DNA of 64,000 nt from Auanema rhodensis (lineage: Eukaryota > Nematoda > Chromadorea > Rhabditida > Rhabditidae): positions 3,844,001 through 3,908,000 of the forward strand of contig OZ059894.1 of NCBI GenBank assembly GCA_964057225.1, written 5' to 3'. Both the position numbers and the translations under genes were made by a program. Under the pieces are notes generated by a model. It was not told where the DNA came from. It searched no databases and saw only the letters and a list, made by a program, of their open reading frames with translations. Numbering within the stretch: the stretch's first letter is position 1; each line of letters opens with the position of its first letter. Positions 52,647 through 63,177 of the stretch are shown one piece after another.

Positions 52647-55600
52647 TTTTTGTCAAAATGTTTTTGGAAGCAATGTTGAGTGTACATGGAAACTCAACAT
52701 ACACTAATGCATCATTTTTCAAACGATCATAACTAATTTTTGTATCAAGCGTTTCTCAATGTAGTTTAGTGCATTCGATGCGGATTTTTAAGCTGCGTCG
52801 ATCTGTGTTATCAGATGTGCGCTAGCTTAAAAATGCACCGAGATATCAACTGATATAAGTTCACACTTATATCCTCGATTTTCATTCTGAAGGAATAATT
52901 TTTTCGTTGAATAACATTGTCCATCGTCTTTGCCTTGAAAAATGAAATCTAAAAACATCTACTTTTTGCTAAATTATTTTGAAATTTTTCGAAAAAATTT
53001 TTGTCAAAATGTTTTTGGAAGCAATGTTGAGTGTACATGGAAACTCAACATACACTAATGCATCATTTTTCAAACGATCATAACTAATTTTTGTATTAAG
53101 CGTTCTTCAATGTAGTATAGTGCATTCGATGCGGATTTTTAAGCTGCGTCGATCTGTGTTATCAGATTTGCGCTAGCTTAAAAATGCACCGAGATATCAA
53201 CTGATATAAGTTCACACTTATATCCTCGATTTTCACCCTGAAGGAATAATTTTTTCGTTGAATAACATTGTCCATCGTCTTTGCCTTGAAAAATGGAATC
53301 TAAAAACATCTACTTTTTGCTAAATTATTTTGAAATTTTTCGAAAAAATTTTTGTCAAAATGTTTTTGGAAGCAATGTTGAGTGTACATGGAAACTCAAC
53401 ATACACTAATGCATCATTTTTCAAACGATCATAACTAATTTTTGTATCAAGCGTTTCTCAATGTAGTTTAGTGCATTCGATGCGGATTTTTAAGCTGCGT
53501 CGATCTGTGTTATCAGATTTGCGCTAGCTTAAAAATGCACCGAGATATCAACTGATATAAGTTCACACTTATATCCTCGATTTTCACCCTGAAGAATTAA
53601 TTTTTTCGTTGAATAACATTGTCCATCGTCTTTGCCATGAAAAAAGGAATCTAAAAACATCTACTTTTTGCTAAATTATTTTGAAATTTTTCGAAAAAAT
53701 TTTTGTCAAAATGTTTTTGGAAGCATTGTTGAGTGTACATGGAAACTCAACATACACTAATGCATCATTTTTCAAACGATTATAACTAATTTTTGTATTA
53801 AGCGTTTCTCAATGTAGTATAGTGCATTCGATGCGGATTTTTAAGCTGCGTCGATCTGTGTTATCAGATTTGCGCTAGCTTAAAAATGCACCGAGATATC
53901 AACTGATATAAGTTCACACTTATATCCTCGATTTTCACCCTGAAGGAATAATTTTTTCGTTGAATAACATTGTCCATCGTCTTTGCCATGAAAAAAGGAA
54001 TCTAAAAACATCTACTTTTCGCTAAATTATTTTGAAATTTTTCGAAAAAATTTTTGTCAAAATGTTTTTGGAAGCAATGTTGAGTGTACATGGAAACTCA
54101 ACATACACTAATGCATCATTTTTCAAACGATCATAACTAATTTTTGTATCAAGCGTTTCTCAATGTAGTATAGTGCATTCGATGCGGATTTTTAAGCTGC
54201 GTCGATCTGTGTTATCAGATTTGCGCTAGCTTAAAAATGCACCGAGATATCAACTGATATAAGTTCACACTTATATCCTCGATTTTCACCCTGAAGGAAT
54301 AATTTTTTCGTTGAATAACATTGTCCATCGTCTTTGCCATGAAAAAAGGAATCTAAAAACATCTACTTTTCGCTAAATTATTCTGAAATTTTTCGAAAAA
54401 ATTTTTGTCAAAATGTTTTTGGAAGCAATGTTGAGTGTACATGGAAACTCAACATACACTAATGCATCATTTTTCAAACGATCATAACTAATTTTTGTAT
54501 CAAGCGTTTCTCAATGTAGTTTAGTGCATTCGATGCGGATTTTTAAGCTGCGTCGATCTGTGTTATCAGATGTGCGCTAGCTTAAAAATGCACCGAGATA
54601 TCAACTGATATAAGTTCACACTTATATCCTCGATTTTCATTCTGAAGGAATAATTTTTTCGTTGAATAACATTGTCCATCGTCTTTGCCTTGAAAAATGA
54701 AATCTAAAAATATCTACTTTTTGCTAAATTATTTTGAAATTTTTCGAAAAAATTTTTGTCAAAATGTTTTTGGAAGCAATGTTGAGTGTACATGGAAACT
54801 CAACATACACTAATGCATCATTTTTCAAACGATCATAACTAATTTTTGTATTAAGCGTTCTTCAATGTAGTATAGTGCATTCGATGCGGATTTTTAAGCT
54901 GCGTCGATCTGTGTTATCAGATTTGCGCTAGCTTAAAAATGCACCGAGATATCAACTGATATAAGTTCACACTTATATCCTCGATTTTCACCCTGAAGGA
55001 ATAATTTTTTCGTTGAATAACATTGTCCATCGTCTTTGCCTTGAAAAATGGAATCTAAAAACATCTACTTTTTGCTAAATTATTTTGAAATTTTTCGAAA
55101 AAATTTTTGTCAAAATGTTTTTGGAAGCAATGTTGAGTGTACATGGAAACTCAACATACACTAATGCATCATTTTTCAAACGATCATAACTAATTTTTGT
55201 ATCAAGCGTTTCTCAATGTAGTTTAGTGCATTCGATGCGGATTTTTAAGCTGCGTCGATCTGTGTTATCAGATTTGCGCTAGCTTAAAAATGCACCGAGA
55301 TATCAACTGATATAAGTTCACACTTATATCCTCGATTTTCACCCTGAAGAATTAATTTTTTCGTTGAATAACATTGTCCATCGTCTTTGCCATGAAAAAA
55401 GGAATCTAAAAACATCTACTTTTTGCTAAATTATTTTGAAATTTTTCGAAAAAATTTTTGTCAAAATGTTTTTGGAAGCATTGTTGAGTGTACATGGAAA
55501 CTCAACATACACTAATGCATCATTTTTCAAACGATTATAACTAATTTTTGTATTAAGCGTTTCTCAATGTAGTATAGTGCATTCGATGCGGATTTTTAAG

Positions 55601-56156
55601 CTGCGTCGATCTGTGTTATCAGATTTGCGCTAGCTTAAAAATGCACCGAGATATCAACTGATATAAGTTCACACTTATATCCTCGATTTTCACCCTGAAG
55701 GAATAATTTTTTCGTTGAATAACATTGTCCATCGTCTTTGCCATGAAAAAAGGAATCTAAAAACATCTACTTTTCGCTAAATTATTTTGAAATTTTTCGA
55801 AAAAATTTTTGTCAAAATGTTTTTGGAAGCAATGTTGAGTGTACATGGAAACTCAACATACACTAATGCATCATTTTTCAAACGATCATAACTAATTTTT
55901 GTATCAAGCGTTTCTCAATGTAGTATAGTGCATTCGATGCGGATTTTTAAGCTGCGTCGATCTGTGTTATCAGATTTGCGCTAGCTTAAAAATGCACCGA
56001 GATATCAACTGATATAAGTTCACACTTATATCCTCGATTTTCACCCTGAAGGAATAATTTTTTCGTTGAATAACATTGTCCATCGTCTTTGCCATGAAAA
56101 AAGGAATCTAAAAACATCTACTTTTCGCTAAATTATTTTGAAATTTTTCGAAAAAA
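52647..56156 (+). repeat. Tandem duplication of a 5-copy block (2 x 1755 bp)
   Basis: Copies 151-155 (52647-54401) match copies 156-160 (54402-56156). Shared markers are tttcattctgaagg with gaaatc (151/156), cgttcttc (152/157), agaattaatt with gccatg (153/158), gcattg with cgattataac (154/159) and a gtatca/tata copy with ttttcgcta (155/160). Private differences include aaatatctac in copy 156 and attctgaaat in copy 155. Confidence 0.92.
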
Positions 56157-59100
56157 TTTTTGTCAAAATGTTTTTGGAAGCAATGTTGAGTGTACATGGA
56201 AACTCAACATACACTAATGCATCATTTTTCAAACGATCATAACTAATTTTTGTATCAAGCGTTTCTCAATGTAGTTTAGTGCATTCGATGCGGATTTTTA
56301 AGCTGCGTCGATCTGTGTTATCAGATTTGCGCTAGCTTAAAAATGCACCGAGATATCAACTGATATAAGTTCACACTTATATCCTCGATTTTCACCCTGA
56401 AGGAATAATTTTTTCGTTGAATAACATTGTCCATCGTCTTTGCCTTGAAAAATGGAATCTAAAAACATCTACTTTTTGCTAAATTATTTTGAAATTTTTC
56501 GAAAAAATTTTTGTCAAAATGTTTTTGGAAGCAATGTTGAGTGTACATGGAAACTCAACATACACTAATGCATCATTTTTCAAACGATCATAACTAATTT
56601 TTGTATCAAGCGTTTCTCAATGTAGTTTAGTGCATTCGATGCGGATTTTTAAGCTGCGTCGATCTGTGTTATCAGATTTGCGCTAGCTTAAAAATGCACC
56701 GAGATATCAACTGATATAAGTTCACACTTATATCCTCGATTTTCACCCTGAAGGAATAATTTTTTCGTTGAATAACATTGTCCATCGTCTTTGCCTTGAA
56801 AAATGGAATCTAAAAACATCTACTTTTTGCTAAATTTTTTTGAAATTTTTCGAAAAAATTTTTGTCAAAATGTTTTTGGAAGCAATGTTGAGTGTACATG
56901 GAAACTCAACATACACTAATGCATCATTTTTCAAACGATCATAACTAATTTTTGTATCAAGCGTTTCTCAATGTAGTTTAGTGCATTCGATGCGGATTTT
57001 TAAGCTGCGTCGATCTGTGTTATCAGATGTGCGCTAGCTTAAAAATGCACCGAGATATCAACTGATATAAGTTCACACTTATATCCTCGATTTTCACCCT
57101 GAAGGAATAATTTTTTCGTTGAATAACATTGTCCATCGTCTTTGCCATGAAAAAAGGAATCTAAAAACATCTACTTTTCGCTAAATTATTTTGAAATTTT
57201 TCGAAAAAATTTTTGTCAAAATGTTTTTGGAAGCAATGTTGAGTGTACATGGAAACTCAACATACACTAATGCATCATTTTTCAAACGATCATAACTAAT
57301 TTTTGTATTAAGCGTTTCTCAATGTAGTATAGTGCATTCGATGCGGATTTTTAAGCTGCGTCGATCTGTGTTATCAGATTTGCGCTAGCTTAAAAATGCA
57401 CCGAGATATCAACTGATATAAGTTCACACTTATATCCTCGATTTTCACCCTGAAGGAATAATTTTTTTTGTTGAATAACATTGTCCATCGTCTTTGCCTT
57501 GAAAAATGGAATCTAAAAACATCTACTTTTTGCTAAATTATTTTGAAATTTTTCGAAAAAATTTTTGTCAAAATGTTTTTGGAAGCAATGTTGAGTGTAC
57601 ATGGAAACTCAACATACACTAATGCATCATTTTTCAAACGATCATAACTAATTTTTGTATCAAGCGTTTCTCAATGTAGTTTAGTGCATTCGATGCGGAT
57701 TTTTAAGCTGCGTCGATCTGTGTTATCAGATGTGCGCTAGCTTAAAAATGCACCGAGATATCAACTGATATAAGTTCACACTTATATCCTCGATTTTCAC
57801 CCTGAAGGAATAATTTTTTCGTTGAATAACATTGTCCATCGTCTTTGCCTTGAAAAATGAAATCTAAAAACATCTACTTTTTGCTAAATTATTTTGAAAT
57901 TTTTCGAAAAAATTTTTGTCAAAATGTTTTTGGAAGCAATGTTGAGTGTACATGGAAACTCAACATACACTAATGCATCATTTTTCAAACGATCATAACT
58001 AATTTTTGTATTAAGCGTTTCTCAATGTAGTATAGTGCATTCGATGCGGATTTTTAAGCTGCGTCGATCTGTGTTATCAGATTTGCGCTAGCTTAAAAAT
58101 GCACCGAGATATCAACTGATATAAGTTCACACTTATATCCTCGATTTTCACCCTGAAGGAATAATTTTTTCGTTGAATAACATTGTCCATCGTCTTTGCC
58201 TTGAAAAATGGAATCTAAAAACATCTACTTTTTGCTAAATTATTTTGAAATTTTTCGAAAAAATTTTTGTCAAAATGTTTTTGGAAGCAATGTTGAGTGT
58301 ACATGGAAACTCAACATACACTAATGCATCATTTTTCAAACGATCATAACTAATTTTTGTATTAAGCGTTCTTCAATGTAGTATAGTGCATTCGATGCGG
58401 ATTTTTAAGCTGCGTCGATCTGTGTTATCAGATTTGCGCTAGCTTAAAAATGCACCGAGATATCAACTGATATAAGTTCACACTTATATCCTCGATTTTC
58501 ACCCTGAAGGAATAATTTTTTCGTTGAATAACATTGTCCATCGTCTTTGCCTTGAAAAATGGAATCTAAAAACATCTACTTTTTGCTAAATTATTTTGAA
58601 ATTTTTCGAAAAAATTTTTGTCAAAATGTTTTTGGAAGCAATGTTGAGTGTACATGGAAACTCAACATACACTAATGCATCATTTTTCAAACGATCATAA
58701 CTAATTTTTGTATCAAGCGTTTCTCAATGTAGTTTAGTGCATTCGATGCGGATTTTTAAGCTGCGTCGATCTGTGTTATCAGATTTGCGCTAGCTTAAAA
58801 ATGCACCGAGATATCAACTGATATAAGTTCACACTTATATCCTCGATTTTCACCCTGAAGAATTAATTTTTTCGTTGAATAACATTGTCCATCGTCTTTG
58901 CCATGAAAAAAGGAATCTAAAAACATCTATTTTTTGCTAAATTATTTTGAAATTTTTCGAAAAAATTTTTGTCAAAATGTTTTTGGAAGCATTGTTGAGT
59001 GTACATGGAAACTCAACATACACTAATGCATCATTTTTCAAACGATCATAACTAATTTTTGTATTAAGCGTTTCTCAATGTAGTATAGTGCATTCGATGC

Positions 59101-59316
59101 GGATTTTTAAGCTGCGTCGATCTGTGTTATCAGATTTGCGCTAGCTTAAAAATGCACCGAGATATCAACTGATATAAGTTCACACTTATATCCTCGATTT
59201 TCACCCTGAAGGAATAATTTTTTCGTTGAATAACATTGTCCATCGTCTTTGCCTTGAAAAATGGAATCTAAAAACATCTACTTTTTGCTAAATTATTTTG
59301 AAATTTTTCGAAAAAA
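56157..59316 (+). repeat. Copies 161-169, including a second cgttcttc series
   Basis: Copies 161-162 are plain ggaataatt/gaaaaatgg units; copy 162 has aaattttttt instead of aaattatttt. Copies 163-165 (gtgc/gccatg/ttttcgcta; T insertion; gtgc with gaaatc) recur as copies 180-182 (62827-63880) at 5968 bp, though copy 182 lacks gaaatc. Copies 165-169 parallel copies 151-154, with an extra gtatta copy and without cattctg or cgattata. Copy 168 has acatctattt. Confidence 0.83.
57210..57561 (+). repeat. Copy 164, 352-bp unit (T inserted)
   Basis: Same eight-T form as copies 150 and 181; the flanking copies match those of copy 181. Confidence 0.92.
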
Positions 59317-60018
59317 TTTTTGTCAAAATGTTTTTGGAAGCAATGTTGAGTGTACATGGAAACTCAACATACACTAATGCATCATTTTTCAAACGATCAT
59401 AACTAATTTTTGTATTAAGCGTTTCTCAATGTAGTATAGTGCATTCGATGCGGATTTTTAAGCTGCGTCGATCTGTGTTATCAGATGTGCGCTAGCTTAA
59501 AAATGCACCGAGATATCAACTGATATAAGTTCACACTTATATCCTCGATTTTCACCCTGAAGGAATAATTTTTTCGTTGAATAACATTGTCCATCGTCTT
59601 TGCCATGAAAAAAGGAATCTAAAAACATCTACTTTTCGCTAAATTATTTTGAAATTTTTCGAAAAAATTTTTGTCAAAATGTTTTTGGAAGCAATGTTGA
59701 GTGTACATGGAAACTCAACATACACTAATGCATCATTTTTCAAACGATCATAACTAATTTTTGTATTAAGCGTTTCTCAATGTAGTATAGTGCATTCGAT
59801 GCGGATTTTTAAGCTGCGTCGATCTGTGTTATCAGATGTGCGCTAGCTTAAAAATGCACCGAGATATCAACTGATATAAGTTCACACTTATATCCTCGAT
59901 TTTCACCCTGAAGGAATAATTTTTTCGTTGAATAACATTGTCCATCGTCTTTGCCATGAAAAAAGGAATCTAAAAACATCTACTTTTCGCTAAATTATTT
60001 TGAAATTTTTCGAAAAAA
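59317..60018 (+). repeat. Single-unit duplication, copies 170 and 171
   Basis: Two adjacent units with the same full set of states (gtatta, tata, gtgc, ggaataatt, gccatg, ttttcgcta) and no difference that I found. It is the clearest one-unit duplication in the window. Confidence 0.85.
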
Positions 60019-61071
60019 TTTTTGTCAAAATGTTTTTGGAAGCAATGTTGAGTGTACATGGAAACTCAACATACACTAATGCATCATTTTTCAAACGATC
60101 ATAACTTATTTTTGTATCAAGCGTTTCTCAATGTAGTTTAGTGCATTCGATGCGGATTTTTAAGCTGCGTCGATCTGTGTTATCAGATTTGCGCTAGCTT
60201 AAAAATGCACCGAGATATCAACTGATATAAGTTCACACTTATATCCTCGATTTTCACCCTGAAGGAATAATTTTTTCGTTGAATAACATTGTCCATCGTC
60301 TTTGCCTTGAAAAATGGAATCTAAAAACATCTACTTTTTGCTAAATTATTTTGAAATTTTTCGAAAAAATTTTTGTCAAAATGTTTTTGGAAGCAATGTT
60401 GAGTGTACATGGAAACTCAACATACACTAATGCATCATTTTTCAAACGATCATAACTAATTTTTGTATCAAGCGTTTCTCAATGTAGTTTAGTGCATTCG
60501 ATGCGGATTTTTAAGCTGCGTCGATCTGTGTTATCAGATGTGCGCTAGCTTAAAAATGCACCGAGATATCAACTGATATAAGTTCACACTTATATCCTCG
60601 ATTTTCACCCTGAAGGAATAATTTTTTCGTTGAATAACATTGTCCATCGTCTTTGCCATGAAAAAAGGAATCTAAAAACATCTACTTTTCGCTAAATTAT
60701 TTTGAAATTTTTCGAAAAAATTTTTGTCAAAATGTTTTTGGAAGCAATGTTGAGTGTACATGGAAACTCAACATACACTAATGCATCATTTTTCAAACGA
60801 TCATAACTTATTTTTGTATCAAGCGTTTCTCAATGTAGTTTAGTGCATTCGATGCGGATTTTTAAGCTGCGTCGATCTGTGTTATCAGATTTGCGCTAGC
60901 TTAAAAATGCACCGAGATATCAACTGATATAAGTTCACACTTATATCCTCGATTTTCACCCTGAAGGAATAATTTTTTCGTTGAATAACATTGTCCATCG
61001 TCTTTGCCTTGAAAAATGGAATCTAAAAACATCTACTTTTTGCTAAATTATTTTGAAATTTTTCGAAAAAA
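60019..61071 (+). repeat. Copies 172-174, cataacttat pair flanking a gtgc copy
   Basis: Copies 172 and 174 share the private change cataacttat at about unit position 88, 702 bp apart. Copy 173 between them is the gtgc/gccatg/ttttcgcta type. This points to a two-copy duplication. Confidence 0.85.
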
Positions 61072-61799
61072 TTTTTGTCAAAATGTTTTTGGAAGCAATG
61101 TTGAGTGTACATGGAAACTCAACATACACTAATGCATCATTTTTCAAACGATCATAACTAATTTTTGTATCAAGCGTTTCTCAATGTAGTTTAGTGCATT
61201 CGATGCGGATTTTTAAGCTGCGTCGATCTGTGTTATCAGATTTGCGCTAGCTTAAAAATGCACCGAGATATCAACTGATATAAGTTCACACTTATATCCT
61301 CGATTTTCACCCTGAAGGAATAATTTTTTCGTTGAATAACATTGTCCATCGTCTTTGCCTTGAAAAATGGAATCTAAAAACATCTACTTTTTGCTAAATT
61401 ATTTTGAAATTTTTCGAAAAAATTTTTGTCAAAATGTTTTTGGAAGCAATGTTGAGTGTACATGGAAACTCAACATACACTAATGCATCATTTTTCAAAC
61501 GATCATAACTAATTTTTGTATCAAGCGTTTCTCAATGTAGTTTAGTGCATTCGATGCGGATTTTTAAGCTGCGTCGATCTGTGTTATCAGATGTGCGCTA
61601 GCTTAAAAATGCACCGAGATATCAACTGATATAAGTTCACACTTATATCCTCGATTTTCACCCTGAAGGAATAATTTTTTCGTTGAATAACATTGTCCAT
61701 CGTCTTTGCCTTGAAAAATGGAATCTAAAAACATCTACTTTTTGCTAAATTATTTTGAAATTTTTCGAAAAAATTTTTGTCAAAATGTTTTTGGAAGCA

Positions 61800-61827
61800 A
61801 TGTTGAGTGTACATGGAAACTCAACAT
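61800..61827. other. Hairpin A: 9-bp perfect inverted repeat
   Basis: Unit positions 27-54. The arms ATGTTGAGT and ACTCAACAT are perfect reverse complements around a 10-base loop, gtacatggaa. The element is present in every copy. The only recurrent variation is at the outermost base of the left arm (27: A, G or T), as in copies 36, 63, 76, 77, 121 and 142, so at least eight pairs are always kept. It could form a cruciform in DNA or a stem-loop in a transcript, or be a palindromic protein site. No function is shown by the sequence alone. Confidence 0.8.
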
Positions 61828-61905
61828 ACACTAATGCATCATTTTTCAAACGATCATAACTAATTTTTGTATCAAGCGTTTCTCAATGTAGTTTAGTGCA
61901 TTCGA

Positions 61906-61964
61906 TGCGGATTTTTAAGCTGCGTCGATCTGTGTTATCAGATTTGCGCTAGCTTAAAAATGCA
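61906..61964. other. Hairpin B: compound 59-nt inverted repeat
   Basis: Unit positions 133-191. From outside in: TGC pairs with GCA (133-135/189-191), then a GG bulge, then an 11-bp perfect stem ATTTTTAAGCT/AGCTTAAAAAT (138-148/178-188). GCG pairs with CGC (149-151/174-176) beside a one-base bulge, an internal loop follows (tcg/ttg), then ATCTG/CAGAT (155-159/166-170) closes a six-base loop (160-165). Two of the commonest variants fall in unpaired bases: T/G at 161 in the end loop and T/G at 171 in the internal loop. Others do hit paired bases: G to A at 179, G to C at 134, and G to A at 151. Folding is inferred from complementarity; no energy was calculated. Confidence 0.75.
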
Positions 61965-61969
61965 CCGAG

Positions 61970-62000
61970 ATATCAACTGATATAAGTTCACACTTATATC
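61970..62000. other. Overlapping, mutually exclusive dyads C and D
   Basis: Unit positions 197-227 contain two inverted repeats sharing five bases. Dyad C is ATATCA-ac-TGATAT (197-210). Dyad D is GATATAAG-ttcaca-CTTATATC (206-227), eight perfect pairs. Because GATAT (206-210) is needed by both, only one can form at a time in a single strand. The segment is among the least variable of the unit. Rare exceptions are C to G at 220 in copies 2 and 7, which opens the loop-closing pair of D, and single changes in copies 24/30, 59/72 and 149. Confidence 0.75.
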
Positions 62001-62111
62001 CTCGATTTTCACCCTGAAGGAATAATTTTTTCGTTGAATAACATTGTCCATCGTCTTTGCCTTGAAAAATGGAATCTAAAAACATCTACTTTTTGCTAAA
62101 TTATTTTGAAA

Positions 62112-62123
62112 TTTTTCGAAAAA
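62112..62123. other. 12-bp palindrome TTTTTCGAAAAA at unit end
   Basis: Unit positions 339-350, a perfect palindrome centred on CpG and flanked by further A/T tracts (326-338 and the T-run opening the next unit). In a subset of copies (for example 80, 81, 93, 94, 98, 107, 109, 110, 112, 132, 133, 135 and 136) the central C at 344 is T, which breaks the palindrome and removes the CpG. Runs of A and T of 4-6 bases here suggest intrinsic DNA bending; this is inference only. Confidence 0.8.
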
Positions 62124-63177
62124 ATTTTTGTCAAAATGTTTTTGGAAGCAATGTTGAGTGTACATGGAAACTCAACATACACTAATGCATCATTTTTCAA
62201 ACGATCATAACTAATTTTTGTATCAAGCGTTTCTCAATGTAGTTTAGTGCATTCGATGCGGATTTTTAAGCTGCGTCGATCTGTGTTATCAGATGTGCGC
62301 TAGCTTAAAAATGCACCGAGATATCAACTGATATAAGTTCACACTTATATCCTCGATTTTCACCCTGAAGGAATAATTTTTTCGTTGAATAACATTGTCC
62401 ATCGTCTTTGCCTTGAAAAATGGAATCTAAAAACATCTACTTTTTGCTAAATTATTTTGAAATTTTTCGAAAAAATTTTTGTCAAAATGTTTTTGGAAGC
62501 AATGTTGAGTGTACATGGAAACTCAACATACACTAATGCATCATTTTTCAAACGATCATAACTAATTTTTGTATCAAGCGTTTCTCAATGTAGTTTAGTG
62601 CATTCGATGCGGATTTTTAAGCTGCGTCGATCTGTGTTATCAGATTTGCGCTAGCTTAAAAATGCACCGAGATATCAACTGATATAAGTTCACACTTATA
62701 TCCTCGATTTTCACCCTGAAGGAATAATTTTTTCGTTGAATAACATTGTCCATCGTCTTTGCCTTGAAAAATGGAATCTAAAAACATCTACTTTTTGCTA
62801 AATTATTTTGAAATTTTTCGAAAAAATTTTTGTCAAAATGTTTTTGGAAGCAATGTTGAGTGTACATGGAAACTCAACATACACTAATGCATCATTTTTC
62901 AAACGATCATAACTAATTTTTGTATCAAGCGTTTCTCAATGTAGTTTAGTGCATTCGATGCGGATTTTTAAGCTGCGTCGATCTGTGTTATCAGATGTGC
63001 GCTAGCTTAAAAATGCACCGAGATATCAACTGATATAAGTTCACACTTATATCCTCGATTTTCACCCTGAAGGAATAATTTTTTCGTTGAATAACATTGT
63101 CCATCGTCTTTGCCATGAAAAAAGGAATCTAAAAACATCTACTTTTCGCTAAATTATTTTGAAATTTTTCGAAAAAA

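Larger units (their letters stand above)
61774..62124 (+). repeat. Reference satellite unit (copy 177, 351 bp)
   Basis: This copy carries the commonest state at nearly all variable sites of the later array and is used here to define unit positions 1-351. In order it holds a 9-bp hairpin (27-54), the nearly invariant stretch 55-97, variable sites at 100-101 and 120-121, a compound hairpin (133-191), overlapping dyads (197-227), a variable block (246-302) and an A/T-tract end with a 12-bp palindrome (339-350). Recurrent variable positions are 27, 100, 101, 120, 121, 134, 161, 171, 179, 246-251, 271, 285, 289, 291-302, 321, 335 and 344. The unit contains 12 CpG by hand count. Its length is a multiple of three, but all frames contain stops. 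Confidence 0.9.
61072..63177 (+). repeat. Alternating dimer, copies 175-180 (3 x 702 bp)
   Basis: Six highly uniform copies alternate at unit position 171: T in copies 175, 177 and 179, G in copies 176, 178 and 180. All have gtatca, ttta and ggaataatt, and all but copy 180 end in gaaaaatgg; copy 180 has gccatg and ttttcgcta. This is the most homogenised part of the window and a young dimeric higher-order repeat. Confidence 0.88.

Noticed and set aside
61774-62124. The 351-bp unit as an ancient dimer of about 175-bp halves
   Set aside because: Short similarities (such as gttgagtgtacat and gttgaataacat) are not at half-unit spacing and do not extend.
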